From: Ocypus olens | Taxonomy: Eukaryota; Arthropoda; Insecta; Coleoptera; Staphylinidae | Length of the DNA: 64,000 bases | Direction: 5' to 3' | Assembly: GCA_910593695.2 (NCBI GenBank) | Contig: OU343059.1 | Span: 26,265,717-26,329,716 of the forward strand | Part shown: one piece after another, positions 54,001 through 64,000 of the stretch | Layout of the letters: every line of letters starts with the position of its first letter | Position numbering within the stretch: position 1 is the stretch's first letter | Translations under genes and position numbers: made by a program | The notes under the pieces: model-generated | Database searches by the model: none | What the model saw: the letters and a program-made list of their open reading frames with translations, nothing else | What the model was told of the DNA's origin: nothing

Positions 54001-57000
54001 TGTCTGTCTCTGTGTGTCTGTATTCTGTCTCTGTGTGCCTGTCTGTATTCTGCCTCTGTGTGTCTGTCTGTCTCTGTGTGTCTGTATTCTGTCTCTGTCT
54101 GTCTGTCTGTATTCTGCCTCTGTGTGTCTGTCTGTCTCTGTGTATCTGTATTCTGTCTCTGTGTGTCTATCTGTATGCTGTCTCTGAGTGTCTGTCTGTA
54201 TTCTGTCTCTGTATGTCTGTCTCTGTGTGTCTGTCTGTATTCTGCCTCTGTGTGTCTGTCTGTCTCTGTGTGTCTGTCTGTCTCTGTGTGTCTGTATTCT
54301 GTCTCTGTGTGTCTATCTGTATGCTGTCTCTGAGTGTCTGTCTGTATTCTGTCTCTGTATGTCTGTCTCTGTGTGTCTGTCTGTATTCTGCCTCTGTGTG
54401 TCTGTATTCTGTCTCTGAGTGTCTGTCTGTATTCTGCCTCTGTATGTCTGTCTCTGTGTGTCTGTCTGTATTCTGCCTCTGTGTGTCTGTCTGTATTCTG
54501 CCTCTGTGTGTCTGTATTCTGTCTCTGAGTGTCTGTCTGTATTCTGTCTCTGTATGTCTGTCTCTGTGTGTCTGTCTGTATTCTGCCTCTGTGTGTCTGT
54601 ATTCTGTCTCTGAGTGTCTGTCTGTATTCTGTCTCTGTATGTCTGTCTCTGTGTGTCTGTCTGTATTCTGCCTCTGTGTGTCTGTATTCTGTCTCTGAGT
54701 GTCTGTCTGTATTCTGTCTCTGTCTGTCTGTCTGTATTCTGCCTCTGTGTGTCTGTCTGTCTCTGTGTGTCTGTATTCTGTCTCTGTGTGCCTGTCTGTA
54801 TTCTGCCTCTGTGTGTCTGTCTGTCTCTGTGTGTCTGTATTCTGTCTCTGTGTGTCTATCTGTATGCTGTCTCTGAGTGTCTGTCTGTATTCTGTCTCTG
54901 TATGTCTGTCTCTGTGTGTCTGTCTGTATTCTGCCTCTGTGTGTCTGTATTCTGTCTCTGAGTGTCTGTCTGTATTCTGTCTCTGTCTGTCTGTCTCTGT
55001 GTGTCTGTCTGTATTCTGCCTCTGTGTGTCTGTATTCTGTCTCTGAGTGTCTGTCTGTATTCTGTCTCTGTATGTCTGTCTCTGTGTGTCTGTCTGTATT
55101 CTGCCTCTGTGTGTCTGTATTCTGTCTCTGAGTGTCTGTCTGTATTCTGTCTCTGTATGTCTGTCACTGTGTGTCTGTCTGTATTCTGCCTCTGTGTGTC
55201 TGTATTCTGTCTCTGAGTGTCTGTCTGTATTCTGTCTCTGTCTGTCTGTCTGTATTCTGCCTCTGTGTGTCTGTCTGTCTCTGTGTGTCTGTATTCTGTC
55301 TCTGTGTGCCTGTCTGTATTCTGCCTCTGTGTGTCTGTCTGTCTCTGTGTGTCTGTATTCTGTCTCTGTGTGTCTATCTGTATGCTGTCTCTGAGTGTCT
55401 GTCTGTATTCTGTCTCTGTATGTCTGCCTCTGTGTGTCTGTCTGTCTCTGTGTGTCTGTATTCTGTCTCTGTGTGCCTGTCTGTATTCTGCCTCTGTGTG
55501 TCTGTCTGTCTCTGTGTATCTGTATTCTGTCTCTGTGTGTCTGTATTCTGTCTCTGAGTGTCTGTCTGTATTCTGTCTCTGTCTGTCTGTCTCTGTGTGT
55601 CTGTCTGTATTCTGCCTCTGTGTGTCTGTATGCTGTCTCTGAGTGTCTGTCTGTATTCTGTCTCTGTATGTCTGTCTCTGTGTGTCTGTCTGTATTCTGC
55701 CTCTGTGTGTCTGTATTCTGTCTCTGAGTGTCTGTCTGTATTCTGTCTCTGTATGTCTGTCTCTGTGTGTCTGTCTGTATTCTGCCTCTGTGTGTCTGTC
55801 TGTCTCTGTGTATCTGTATTCTGTCTCTGTGTGCCTGTCTGTATTCTGCCTCTGTGTGTCTGTCTGTCTCTGTGTGTCTGTATTCTGTCTCTGTGTGCCT
55901 GTCTGTATTCTGCCTCTGTGTGTCTGTCTGTCTCTGTGTATCTGTATTCTGCCTCTGTGTGTCTGTATTCTGTCTCTGAGTGTCTGTCTGTATTATGTCT
56001 CTGTCTGTCTGTCTCTGTGTGTCTGTCTGTATTCTGCCTCTGTGTGTCTGTATGCTGTCTCTGAGTGTCTGTCTGTATTCTGTCTCTGTATGTCTGTCTC
56101 TGTGTGTCTGTCTGTATTCTGCCTCTGTGTGTCTGTATTCTGTCTCTGAGTGTCTGCCTGTATTCTGTCTCTGTATGTCTGTCTCTGTGTGTCTGTCTGT
56201 ATTCTGCCTCTGTGTGTCTGTATTCTGTCTCTGAGTGTCTGTCTGTATTCTGTCTCTGTCTGTCTGTCTGTATTCTGCCTCTGTGTGTCTGTCTGTCTCT
56301 GTGTGTCTGTATTCTGTCTCTGTGTGCCTGTCTGTATTCTGCCTCTGTGTGTCTGTCTGTCTCTGTGTGTCTGTATTCTGTCTCTGTGTGTCTATCTGTA
56401 TGCTGTCTCTGAGTGTCTGTCTGTATTCTGTCTCTGTATGTCTGCCTCTGTGTGTCTGTCTGTCTCTGTGTGTCTGTCTGTATTCTGCCTCTGTGTGTCT
56501 GTCTGTATTCTGCCTCTGCGTGTCTGTCTGTCTCTGTGTATCTGTATTCTGTCTCTGTGTGTCTATCTGTATGCTGTCTCTGAGTGTCTGTCTGTATTCT
56601 GTCTCTGTATGTCTGTCTCTGTGTGTCTGTCTGTATTCTGCCTCTGTGTGTCTGTCTGTCTCTGTGTGTCTGTATTCTGTCTCTGAGTGTCTGTCTGTAT
56701 TCTGTCTCTGTCTGTCTGTCTGTATTCTGCCTCTGTGTGTCTGTCTGTCTCTGTGTGTCTGTATTCTGTCTCTGTGTGTCTATCTGTATGCTGTCTCTGA
56801 GTGTCTGTCTGTATTCTGTCTCTGTATGTCTGTCTCTGTGTGTCTGTCTGTATTCTGCCTCTGTGTGTCTGTCTGTCTCTGTGTGTCTGTATTCTGCCTG
56901 TATTCTGCCTCTGTGTGTCTGTCTGTCTTTGTGTGTCTGTATTCTGCCTCTGTGTGTCTGTCTGTCTCTGTGTATCTGTATTCTGTCTCTGTGTGTCTAT

Positions 57001-58185
57001 CTGTATGCTGTCTCTGAGTGTCTGTCTGTATTCTGTCTCTGAGTGTCTGTCTGTATTCTGTCTCTGTCTGTCTGTCTGTATTCTGCCTCTGTGTGTCTGT
57101 ATTCTGTCTCTGAGTGTCTGTCTGTATTCTGTCTCTGTCTGTCTGTCTGTATTCTGCCTCTGTGTGTCTGTCTGTCTCTGTGTATCTGTATTCTGTCTCT
57201 GTGTGTCTATCTGTATGCTGTCTCTGAGTGTCTGTCTGTATTCTGTCTCTGTATGTCTGTCTCTGTGTGTCTGTCTGTATTCTGCCTCTGTGTGTCTGTC
57301 TGTCTCTGTGTATCTGTATTCTGTCTCTGTGTGTCTATCTGTATGCTGTCTCTGAGTGTCTGTCTGTATTCTGTCTCTGTTTGTCTGTCTGTCTCTGTGT
57401 GTCTGTATTCTGTCTCTGAGTGTCTGTCTGTATTCTGTCTCTGTCTGTCTGTCTGTATTCTGCTTCTGTGTGTCTGTCTGTCTCTGTGTATCTGTATTCT
57501 GTCTCTGTGTGTCTATCTGTTTGCTGTCTCTGAGTGTCTGTCTGTATTCTGTCTCTGTATGTCTGTCTCTGTGTGTCTGTCTGTATTCTGCCTCTGTGTG
57601 TCTGTCTGTCTCTGTGTATCTGTATTCTGTCTCTGTGTGTCTATCTGTATGCTGTCTCTGAGTGTCTGTCTGTATTCTGTCTCTGTTTGTCTGTCTGTCT
57701 CTGTGTGTCTGTATTCTGTCTCTGAGTGTCTGTCTGTATTTTGTCTCTGTCTGTCTATCTGTATTCTGCTTCTGTGTGTCTGTCTGTCTCTGTGTATCTG
57801 TATTCTGTCTCTGTGTGTCTATCTGTATGCTGTCTCTGAGTGTCTGTCTGTATTCTGTCTCTGTATGTCTGTCTCTGTGTGTCTGTCTGTATTCTGCCTC
57901 TGTGTGTCTGTCTGTCTCTATGTATCTGTAGTCTGTCTCTGTGTGTTTATCTGTATGCTGTCTCTGAGTGTCTGACTGTATTCTGTCTCTGAATGACTGT
58001 CTCTGTGTGTCTGTCTGTATTCTGCCTCTGTGCGTCTGTCTGTCTCTGTGTGTCTGTATTCTGTCTCTGAGTGCCTGTCTGTATTCTGCCCCTGTGTGTC
58101 TGTCTCTCTGTGTATGTATTCTGTCGCTGTGTGTCTGTCTGTCTCTGTGCGTCTGTATTGTGTCTCTATCTGTCTATCTGTCTAT
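48039..58185. repeat. 10.1-kb CTGT-rich minisatellite array with higher-order repeats
   Basis: Uninterrupted tract of variants of TGTCTGTATTCTGTCTCTG and TGTCTGTCTGTATTCTGCCT. The left third is irregular. From about 51.2 kb longer units appear: an 85-bp unit repeated head to tail (starts 52082, 52167, 52252, 52337; again 54877, 54962, 55047, 55132), a 306-bp unit (57228 and 57534), and a longer block repeated at an offset of 1,481 bp (52465 and 53946). The tract lacks TAA and TAG and has few TGA, so open frames of up to 1,015 codons arise on the plus strand and 638 on the minus strand. They encode simple Cys/Val/Leu/Ser-rich or Thr/Gln/Arg/Asp-rich repeats and should not be read as genes. Confidence 0.97.
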
Positions 58186-58470
58186 GGGAGCTTTATTTCA
58201 AAAACTATTAAATAGTTTCATGTGAATATTGAAGAAAACCAAAAACAATCTGAAGAACTGAAAGGCGTTTTGTAAAATTTCGTACGGATTTTTATCTTCA
58301 CAGTTTTTTGTATTTGCCCGATATATTTTCAACTATGAAAAATATTAGAAACACATTTTAACAAATATTGACGGCAATAAAAAAAGTGAACATATTTTGT
58401 TAATAAATGTTTATCGTAAATTTATTGATTTTCGAAAACAATATAAAAAACAAAATTAAATATGAAATGA
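58186..58470 (-). repeat. M repeat, inverted, right flank of the array
   Basis: TTTCAAAAACTATTAAATAG, GAAGAACTGAAAGGCGTTTT and GTAAAATTTCGTACGG are the complement of the M block that lies just before its CA tract. The array therefore occupies the position of that tract. Diverged relative to other M copies. Confidence 0.8.
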
Positions 58471-58749
58471 TAAAACAATTTTCCAACAATGAAAAAAGGA
58501 AAAACATTCCATTCCAAATATTTATAACAATAAAAAATTAAACATGTTTTTTATAAATGTTTCTCGTATTTTGTTTTATTTTCTAAAAAAATTTACAATA
58601 CGAATTATTTTTTGTCCATAAATATGAAATGAAATTAGTTAAATCAAATTTTCATCAACATTGAGCCAAAATTAATGATTTTATAAAAAATAAGGCTTTT
58701 ATAAAATTTCAGTACTTTTTGAAAGAAATTAATAAATATCATTAAAAAA
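58471..58749. other. AT-rich sequence, no gene seen
   Basis: Decayed sequence, partly in the style of the M interior. Nothing specific recognised. Confidence 0.3.
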
Positions 58750-58906
58750 CAGTGACGGCTCGCGTGGTGACTCAAGGTACGGCCGAGTTAGGAAAAGGTG
58801 GCAATACAGATACAGATAGGTAGGGTCGGTTGCAGAGACACACCTTTCTGTATTACCACCTCTACTACCTCGGATGTATCATGAGTAACCCCGCGAGCCG
58901 TCACTG
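58750..58906. mobile_element. hAT-type MITE, palindromic family
   Basis: Ends CAGTGACGGCTCGCGTGG and, inverted, CCCCGCGAGCCGTCACTG. The interior is AGGTGGCAATACAGATACAG against TGTATTACCACCTCTACTAC. Flanks TTAAAAAA / CTAAAAAC match 6 of 8. Confidence 0.8.
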
Positions 58907-60056
58907 CTAAAAACACTATTAACATTGAATCATTTTAAATTTGATTATTTGATCTCCGTTAATTGCTATTAATTTGTTGGGAAATGAAGAGGATTAGTTT
59001 TTATGGATGTATTTAGGAAATTGTTTAGAAATAAAATAAAAAATTATGATTACCGATTATGTTTACTAATAAAACTGGTATATACATGTTTTGATATAAG
59101 GTCAGAATAAATTCGTAGCATAAATAAAATCTAAATACAGAACACAAAGACAGGAATTTCTTCAGTATTTCCCTGAGACGATGGAACATAAAAAATATAT
59201 ATTTTTCAGGGCGTCGTTTATCATTTTTCTTTTAGCATCGAAATAAAAACATTCAAAAAATTACAATTTTTCTCTAAATCACTCGCTACATAAACTGGAA
59301 CAATATTCGTATTACATATTGTTGGTCTAAACGCGTAACTCTAGCCTAATATTGCTACATGATAATTATTATAAATACACTAAAATAAAATGATAAATAC
59401 TTATGTCAATCCAATACTTAGTCACAATTCTTAATAAAATCCATAAAATAACAGTCTTTTTTGGTACTAACATGAAACATTTAAAAATTCTCACAAACTC
59501 ACACATTTAGAAACTAACAATACTCTCTTCTAAATATATATATATTATTTATATATTTACAAATTTAAGTAAAAAAATGAAGGGCCGCTGTCGAGTTATT
59601 AGATCCTCCATGTGCACTAAACTACAGCATTTATGTTTAAATACAAATTCGCTTCAGCGCTTCAGCGAGACGAAAACACTTAAAATACTGAATTTCGGAA
59701 CAATGATAATAAAAACTCTTACACAGGCATAAAAATTATTTCAACACAAAAATAAATATATCTCCACATATACAACTTGACAATAATATCATCACCGAAT
59801 AAAAGAAACTCCGCGATGCTTTCTTAATTCTTTAATTACAGAGGTGTAATTGTATATATTTATAATTCACATTCGCATTAGCTCGATTAGCCTCTCTTTT
59901 ATTTTTCTTTGTGCACCGTACTAAAACATGATATTTTATTATTGTTTATATAAAAGAAACACGAGTTTTTCAGTGTTTCGCACTGTAAAAAATATAAAAA
60001 GCGTCATATCTAATTTGAACTTAAACTATAGCGGATATACTTAAGGATATTGAAAT
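58907..60056 (-). other. Presumed 3' UTR of the ARID3-like gene, with downstream sequence
   Basis: Non-repetitive sequence downstream (minus strand) of the stop at 60057. Minus-strand AATAAA signals lie at about 59935-59940 and 59898-59903. Which is used, and where the transcript ends, cannot be told. No other gene seen. Confidence 0.4.
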
Positions 60057-60175
60057 TTACGATGTTAACGCGGTTCTTCCTGACGGTGACGTTTGCGGGA
60101 ACAGGACTCCTTGATATGTCACTCCGTTGAGTTCCATACTGACCACTAAGGAATTGTCCCCTGTGCGGGAATCCC
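60057..60175 (-). CDS. Last coding exon of an ARID3/dead ringer-type gene (partial)
   Basis: On the minus strand a polypyrimidine tract and acceptor (TTTTCTTTTGTCATTTCAG, ending 60176) precede an open exon. After two leftover bases the frame reads DSRTGDNSLVVSMELNGVTY, then QGVLFPQTSPSGRTALTS and a TAA at 60057-60059. The SMELNGVTYxGVLF signature matches the C-terminal REKLES-beta segment of ARID3-type transcription factors (Drosophila retained/dead ringer). These bind AT-rich DNA through an ARID domain encoded upstream, i.e. beyond the right edge. Base composition is distinctly higher in GC than the neighbours. The family call rests on this short motif alone. The exon-like structure itself (acceptor, open frame, stop) is clear. 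Confidence 0.6.
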
Positions 60176-60419
60176 CTGAAATGACAAAAGAAAACATTTA
60201 TAATGCGTTTATTGTCGATAAATAAATTTTAATTTCTGCAGGTTGAGGCGAGTCCTCTAGAGTTAGATACGTGGTCGCTAATTAAAATAATTTTAAGGTA
60301 GTCTATTTATTACTTTTTATGTGGATCATAATAGAGCGTTTCTTTATGAGAAATTTAATTACATAAATATTTACTTTATTGCATCATAAGATCAAAAAGT
60401 AGTAAATAGTTTGCAGTAG
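60176..60419 (-). other. Intron sequence next to the ARID3-like exon
   Basis: Starts with the splice acceptor on the minus strand (AG at 60176-60177). The rest is AT-rich without recognised features. Confidence 0.45.
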
Positions 60420-63400
60420 GGGATTCTAATAATTCTAAGCTTCACAACTTCGAAGCTTCGAAGTTTTCTAAGATTCGAAGAATCGAAGTTGCGAAAATTT
60501 GAAGTATCGAAAATGCGAATTTTTCCGTTGCGTTAAAAATCGAGCATTTCGTAGATTCTTAAGAAAATAGTAAAAAAAAATCTGGAAAAATAATCTTAGT
60601 TTTTAAATTATCGTACGTTAAGAATAAACTCAGTTTTAAGAGAGTTTGTATTTTTTAAACGAGTTAGAGCTCTTCGAAGCCAAACAAGAATTTTTAAGTT
60701 GCTTCGAATCGAAGCTTCGAAGTTTTCCAAGATTCGAAGAATCGAAGTTGCGAAAATTTTAAGTATCAAAAATGCGAATTTTTCCGTTGCGTTAATTCTT
60801 AAGAAAATAGTAAAAAAGAAAAAATCTGGAAAAATTATCGTACGTAAAACTCAGTTTTAGGAGAGTTTATATTTTTTAAACGAGTTAGAGCTCTTCCAAG
60901 CCAAACGAGTATTTTTAAGTTGCTTCAAAAATCGAGAATTTCCTGAATTCTCAAGAAAATATTAAAAACCTTCAAAAAATTCTGGAATAATTATCTTCAA
61001 CTCTTAAATAATTGCACTTTAGGAGTGAACTCAATTTTACGGGAGTTTATAGTTTTTAATTGGGTTAAGACTCTTTGATGCCATGCGTGTATTTTCAGTT
61101 GCGTAAAAAATCCAGAATTTTTAAATTCGTAAGAAAATAGTAAAAACCATAAAAAAAATCTGGAAAAAATTATTTTCAATTCTCAAATTATCAAATTCAG
61201 TTTTAAGAGAGTTCAATTTTTTTAACGAGTTGGAGATCTTCAAAGCAGACTTGTATTTTTAAGTTGCGGTAAAAACCGAGAATTTCTTAAATTCTTAAGA
61301 AAATATTAAAAACCATAAAAAAATTCTAGAAAAATTATCTTCGTTTCTAAAGTTATTGCACGTTAAGAATAAACTCAGTTTTAAGAGAGTTTATATTTTT
61401 TAAACGAGTTAGAGCTCCTCGAAGCCAAAGGTATATTTTTCAAAATAAAATTTCTTAAATTCATAAGAAAATAGTAAAAACCATTAAAAAAATTCTGGGA
61501 AAATTATCTTCGGTTATCAAGTTATCGCACGTTAAGAATAACCTCAGTTCTAATAGAGTTTATATTTTTTAATGAGTTGGAGCTCTTCGAAGCCAAAGGT
61601 ATATTTTTCAAAATGAGAATTTCTTAAATTCGTAAGAAAATAGTAAAAACCATTAAAAAAATTCTGGGAAAATGATCTTCGGTTCTTAAGTTATCGCACG
61701 TTAAGAATAAACTCAGTTTTAAGAGAATTTATATTTTTTAAACGAGTTGAGCTTCTCGAAGCCAAAGGTATATTTTTCAAAATGAGAATTTCTTAAATAC
61801 GTAAGAAAATAGTAAAAACCATAAAAAAATCTGAAAAAAATGAATTTCAATTTTCAAATTATCGCAAGTTAAGAATAAACTCAGTTTTAAGAGAGTTTAT
61901 ATTTTTTTAACGGGTTGGAGCTCTTCGAAGACAGACGTGTATTTTTAAGTTGCGGTAAAAACCGAGAATTTCTTAAATTCTTTAGAAAATATTAAAAACT
62001 ATAAAAAAATTCTGGAAAAATTATCTTCGTTTCTTAAGTTATTGCACGTTAAGAATAAACTCAGTTTTAAAAGGGTGTTTATATTTTTTAAACGAGTTAG
62101 AGCTCCTCGAAGCCAAAGGTATATTTTTCAAAATTAATATTTCTTAAATTCGTAAGAAAAAAGTAAAAACCATTAAAAAAATTCTGGGAAAATTATCTTC
62201 GGTTCTCAAGTTATCGCGCGTTAAGAATAAACTCAGTTTTAAGAGAGTTTACATTTTTTTAACGGGTTGGAGCTCTTCGAACCCAAACGTGTATTTTTAA
62301 GTTGCGGTAAAAACCGAGAATTCTTAAGAAAGTATTAAAAAACATAAAAAAATTCTGGAAAATCTTCGTTTCTTAAGTTATTGCACGTTAAGAATAAACT
62401 CAGTTTTAAGAGAGTTTATATTTTTTAAACGAGTTAGAGCTTCTCGAAGCCAAAGGTATATTTTTCAAAATGAGAATTTCTTAAATTCGTAAGAAAATAG
62501 TAAAAACCATTAAAAAAATTCTGGGAAAATTATCTTCGGTTCTTAAGTTATCGCACGTTAAGAATAAACTCAGTTTTAAGAGAGTTTATATTTTTTGAAC
62601 GAGTTAGAGCTCCTCGAAGCCAAAGGTATATTTTTCAAACCGAGAATTTCTTAAAATCATAAGAAAATATTAAAAACCATTAAAAAAATTCTGGGAAAAT
62701 TATTTTCGGTTCTTAAGTTATCGCACGTTAAGAATAAACTCAGTTTTAAGAGAGTTTATATTTTTTTAACGAGTTGGAGCTCCTCGAAGCCAAAGGTATA
62801 TTTTTCAAAATGAGAATTTCTTAAATTCGCAAGAAAATAGTAAAAACCATTAAAAAAATTCTGGGAAAATTATTTTCGGTTCTTAAGTTATCGCACGTTA
62901 AGAATAAACTCAGTTTTAAGAGAGTTTATATTTTTTTAACGAGTTGGAGCTCTTCAAAGCCAAACGTATATTTTTAAGTTGCGTTAAAAATCGAGAATTT
63001 CTTAAATTCTTAAGAAAATATTAAAAACCATCACAAAATTCTAGCAAAATTATCATTAGTTCTTAAAATATCGCACGTTAAGAATACACTCAGTTTTAAC
63101 AGAGTTTATATTTTTTCAACAAATTAGAGCTCTTGGAAGCCAAACGGGTATTTATCAGCTGCGTTAAAAATGAGAATTTCTTAAATTCGTAGGAAAATAG
63201 TAAATACCCTTCAAAAAATTCTGAAAAAATCATCTTCAACTGTTAAATAATCGCACTTTAGGAGTTTATAGCTTTTAATTGAGTTAGAGCTCTTCAAAGC
63301 CAAGCATGTATTTTTCAGTTGCGTTAAAAATCGAGAATTTCTTAAATTCGTAAGAAAGTAGTAAAAACCAAAAAAAAAATCTGGGATAATTATCTTCGGT

Positions 63401-63690
63401 TCTTAAGCTATAGCACGTTAAGAAAAAACTCAATTTTAAGAGTTTGTATTTTTTAAACGAGTTAGAGCTCTTCGAAACGAACGTGTATTTTTAAGTTGCG
63501 TTAAAAATCGAGAATTTCTTAAATTCGTAAGGAAATATTAAAAACCGTCAAAAAAATCTGAAACAAATATCTTCAACTCTTATATCATCGCACGTTGGAA
63601 ATGAACGCCGATTTAAGCGAGTTTATAGTTTGGAAATAATATAAAGCTCTTCGAAGCCAAACTAGGGTGAGAATTTCTTAAATTTGTAAA
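60420..63690. repeat. Satellite S8, ~170-bp units, about 18 copies
   Basis: The marker GAGTTAGAGCTCTTCGAAGC or variant recurs at about 60661, 60881, 61062, 61227, 61406, 61574, 61744, 61912, 62094, 62263, 62431, 62601, 62771, 62941, 63121, 63281, 63459 and 63640. Spacing is 165-182 bp with a homogeneous core at 168-170 (62263-62941). Units carry GTTAAGAATAAACTCAGTTT and GAGAATTTCTTAAATTCGTA. The edges are more divergent than the centre. If the exon call at 60.1 kb is right, the array lies in the last intron. Confidence 0.95.
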
Positions 63691-63731
63691 AAATTTGTAA
63701 AAACCGTCAAAATTCTAGAAACAATATATTC

Positions 63732-63943
63732 CAGGGGCGGCTCGTTATATAGAGCCATGGAGCCATGGCACTATCTGTAGTTTCAAGCTCAGCAAGAATT
63801 TTGAATTAATTCTTAAAACACTTTTTCGCCACTTGCTTTGGTCTAGGAAGATAAATCGTTCTTTCTTTTTTTTTCAAAAAGGAGGGGGTGGGGTATATTG
63901 TATAAGTGACTCTGCCATCAACATGTTCCACGAGCCGCCACTG
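63732..63943. mobile_element. hAT-type MITE, second subfamily
   Basis: CAGGGGCGGCTCGTTATATA at the left and CACGAGCCGCCACTG at the right form inverted ends. Internal GTTTCAAGCTCAGCAAGAAT and CACTTTTTCGCCACTTGCTT are shared with 43028-43203. A purine-rich AAGGAGGGGGTGGGG patch lies at about 63880. Confidence 0.8.
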
Positions 63944-64000
63944 GTTATAACGTTCGTTGTTAAACCTGCATTTTTTAATTGCGTTCAAAATTGACCATTT

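Noticed and set aside
48039..58185. Open frames of up to 1,015 codons on the plus strand and 638 on the minus strand
   Set aside because: They run in all frames through a simple-sequence array that lacks most stop codons by composition. They shift frame every 85 bp and have no domain. Artefacts of the repeat.
48039..58185. Telomere or CRISPR-like array
   Set aside because: Units are CTGT-rich with irregular lengths, unlike TTAGG-type telomeres. There are no unique spacers, and the genome is eukaryotic.

Overview
The window is eukaryotic, AT-rich and dominated by repeats. An insect source is the best fit: Tc1/mariner relatives of the kinds common in insects, non-LTR retrotransposons, piggyBac- and hAT-like elements, a V-ATPase c'' proteolipid gene, and the probable last exon of an ARID3 (dead ringer/retained type) gene. 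The order cannot be told from sequence alone. Only two host genes are supported: an intact, intronless V-ATPase subunit c'' gene (31.7-32.4 kb, plus strand) and the ARID3-like terminal exon (60.06-60.18 kb, minus strand, rest of the gene beyond the right edge). A tRNA-like Pol III unit lies just downstream of the V-ATPase gene.

Layout. 0.6-4.3 kb: decayed LINE split by a complete mariner-like element. 4.7-13.6 kb: one 170-bp satellite array (S1) opened by a 5'-truncated LINE (5.05-7.24 kb) and by a 4.4-kb mariner-type element with arms of about 520 bp (7.3-11.7 kb). That element itself holds a LINE tail, long palindromes and a tyrosine-recombinase-like remnant. 13.6-14.8 kb: non-repetitive stretch with a GC-rich island. 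14.8-18.7 kb: copies of a ~770-bp dispersed repeat (called M here), a degenerate GTCCTGAAAAA minisatellite and satellite S2. 18.69-25.41 kb: probable hAT-like insertion holding a mariner-like element and satellites S3 and S4, the latter with a trimeric higher-order structure. 25.4-30.8 kb: repeat R, more M copies (some head to head) and satellite S5. 31-33.7 kb: V-ATPase gene, tRNA-like unit, short satellite S6. 33.8-34.9 kb: mariner-type foldback element. 35.7-39.7 kb: near full-length but dead LINE with a PHD-finger ORF1. 39.7-43.3 kb: satellite S7, a foldback and hAT-type MITEs. 43.3-48.0 kb: nested elements (MITE, piggyBac-like, mariner foldback, and a Tc1/mariner relative with DD82E spacing). 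48.04-58.19 kb: a 10.1-kb CTGT-rich array that apparently grew from the short CA-rich tract inside an M repeat. 58.2-64 kb: flanking M sequence, the ARID3-like exon and its presumed 3' UTR, then satellite S8 inside the presumed last intron.

The strongest structural themes are (1) at least eight tandem arrays whose units are all close to 170 bp; (2) a family of 120-150 bp palindromes, three of four carrying a GGTAGCG-plus-A-run tag; (3) three mariner-type foldbacks that keep only the DNA-binding N-terminus of the transposase between long inverted arms; and (4) insertion chronologies readable from intact target-site duplications. No complete new multi-gene system was found. All mobile-element proteins here look inactivated.
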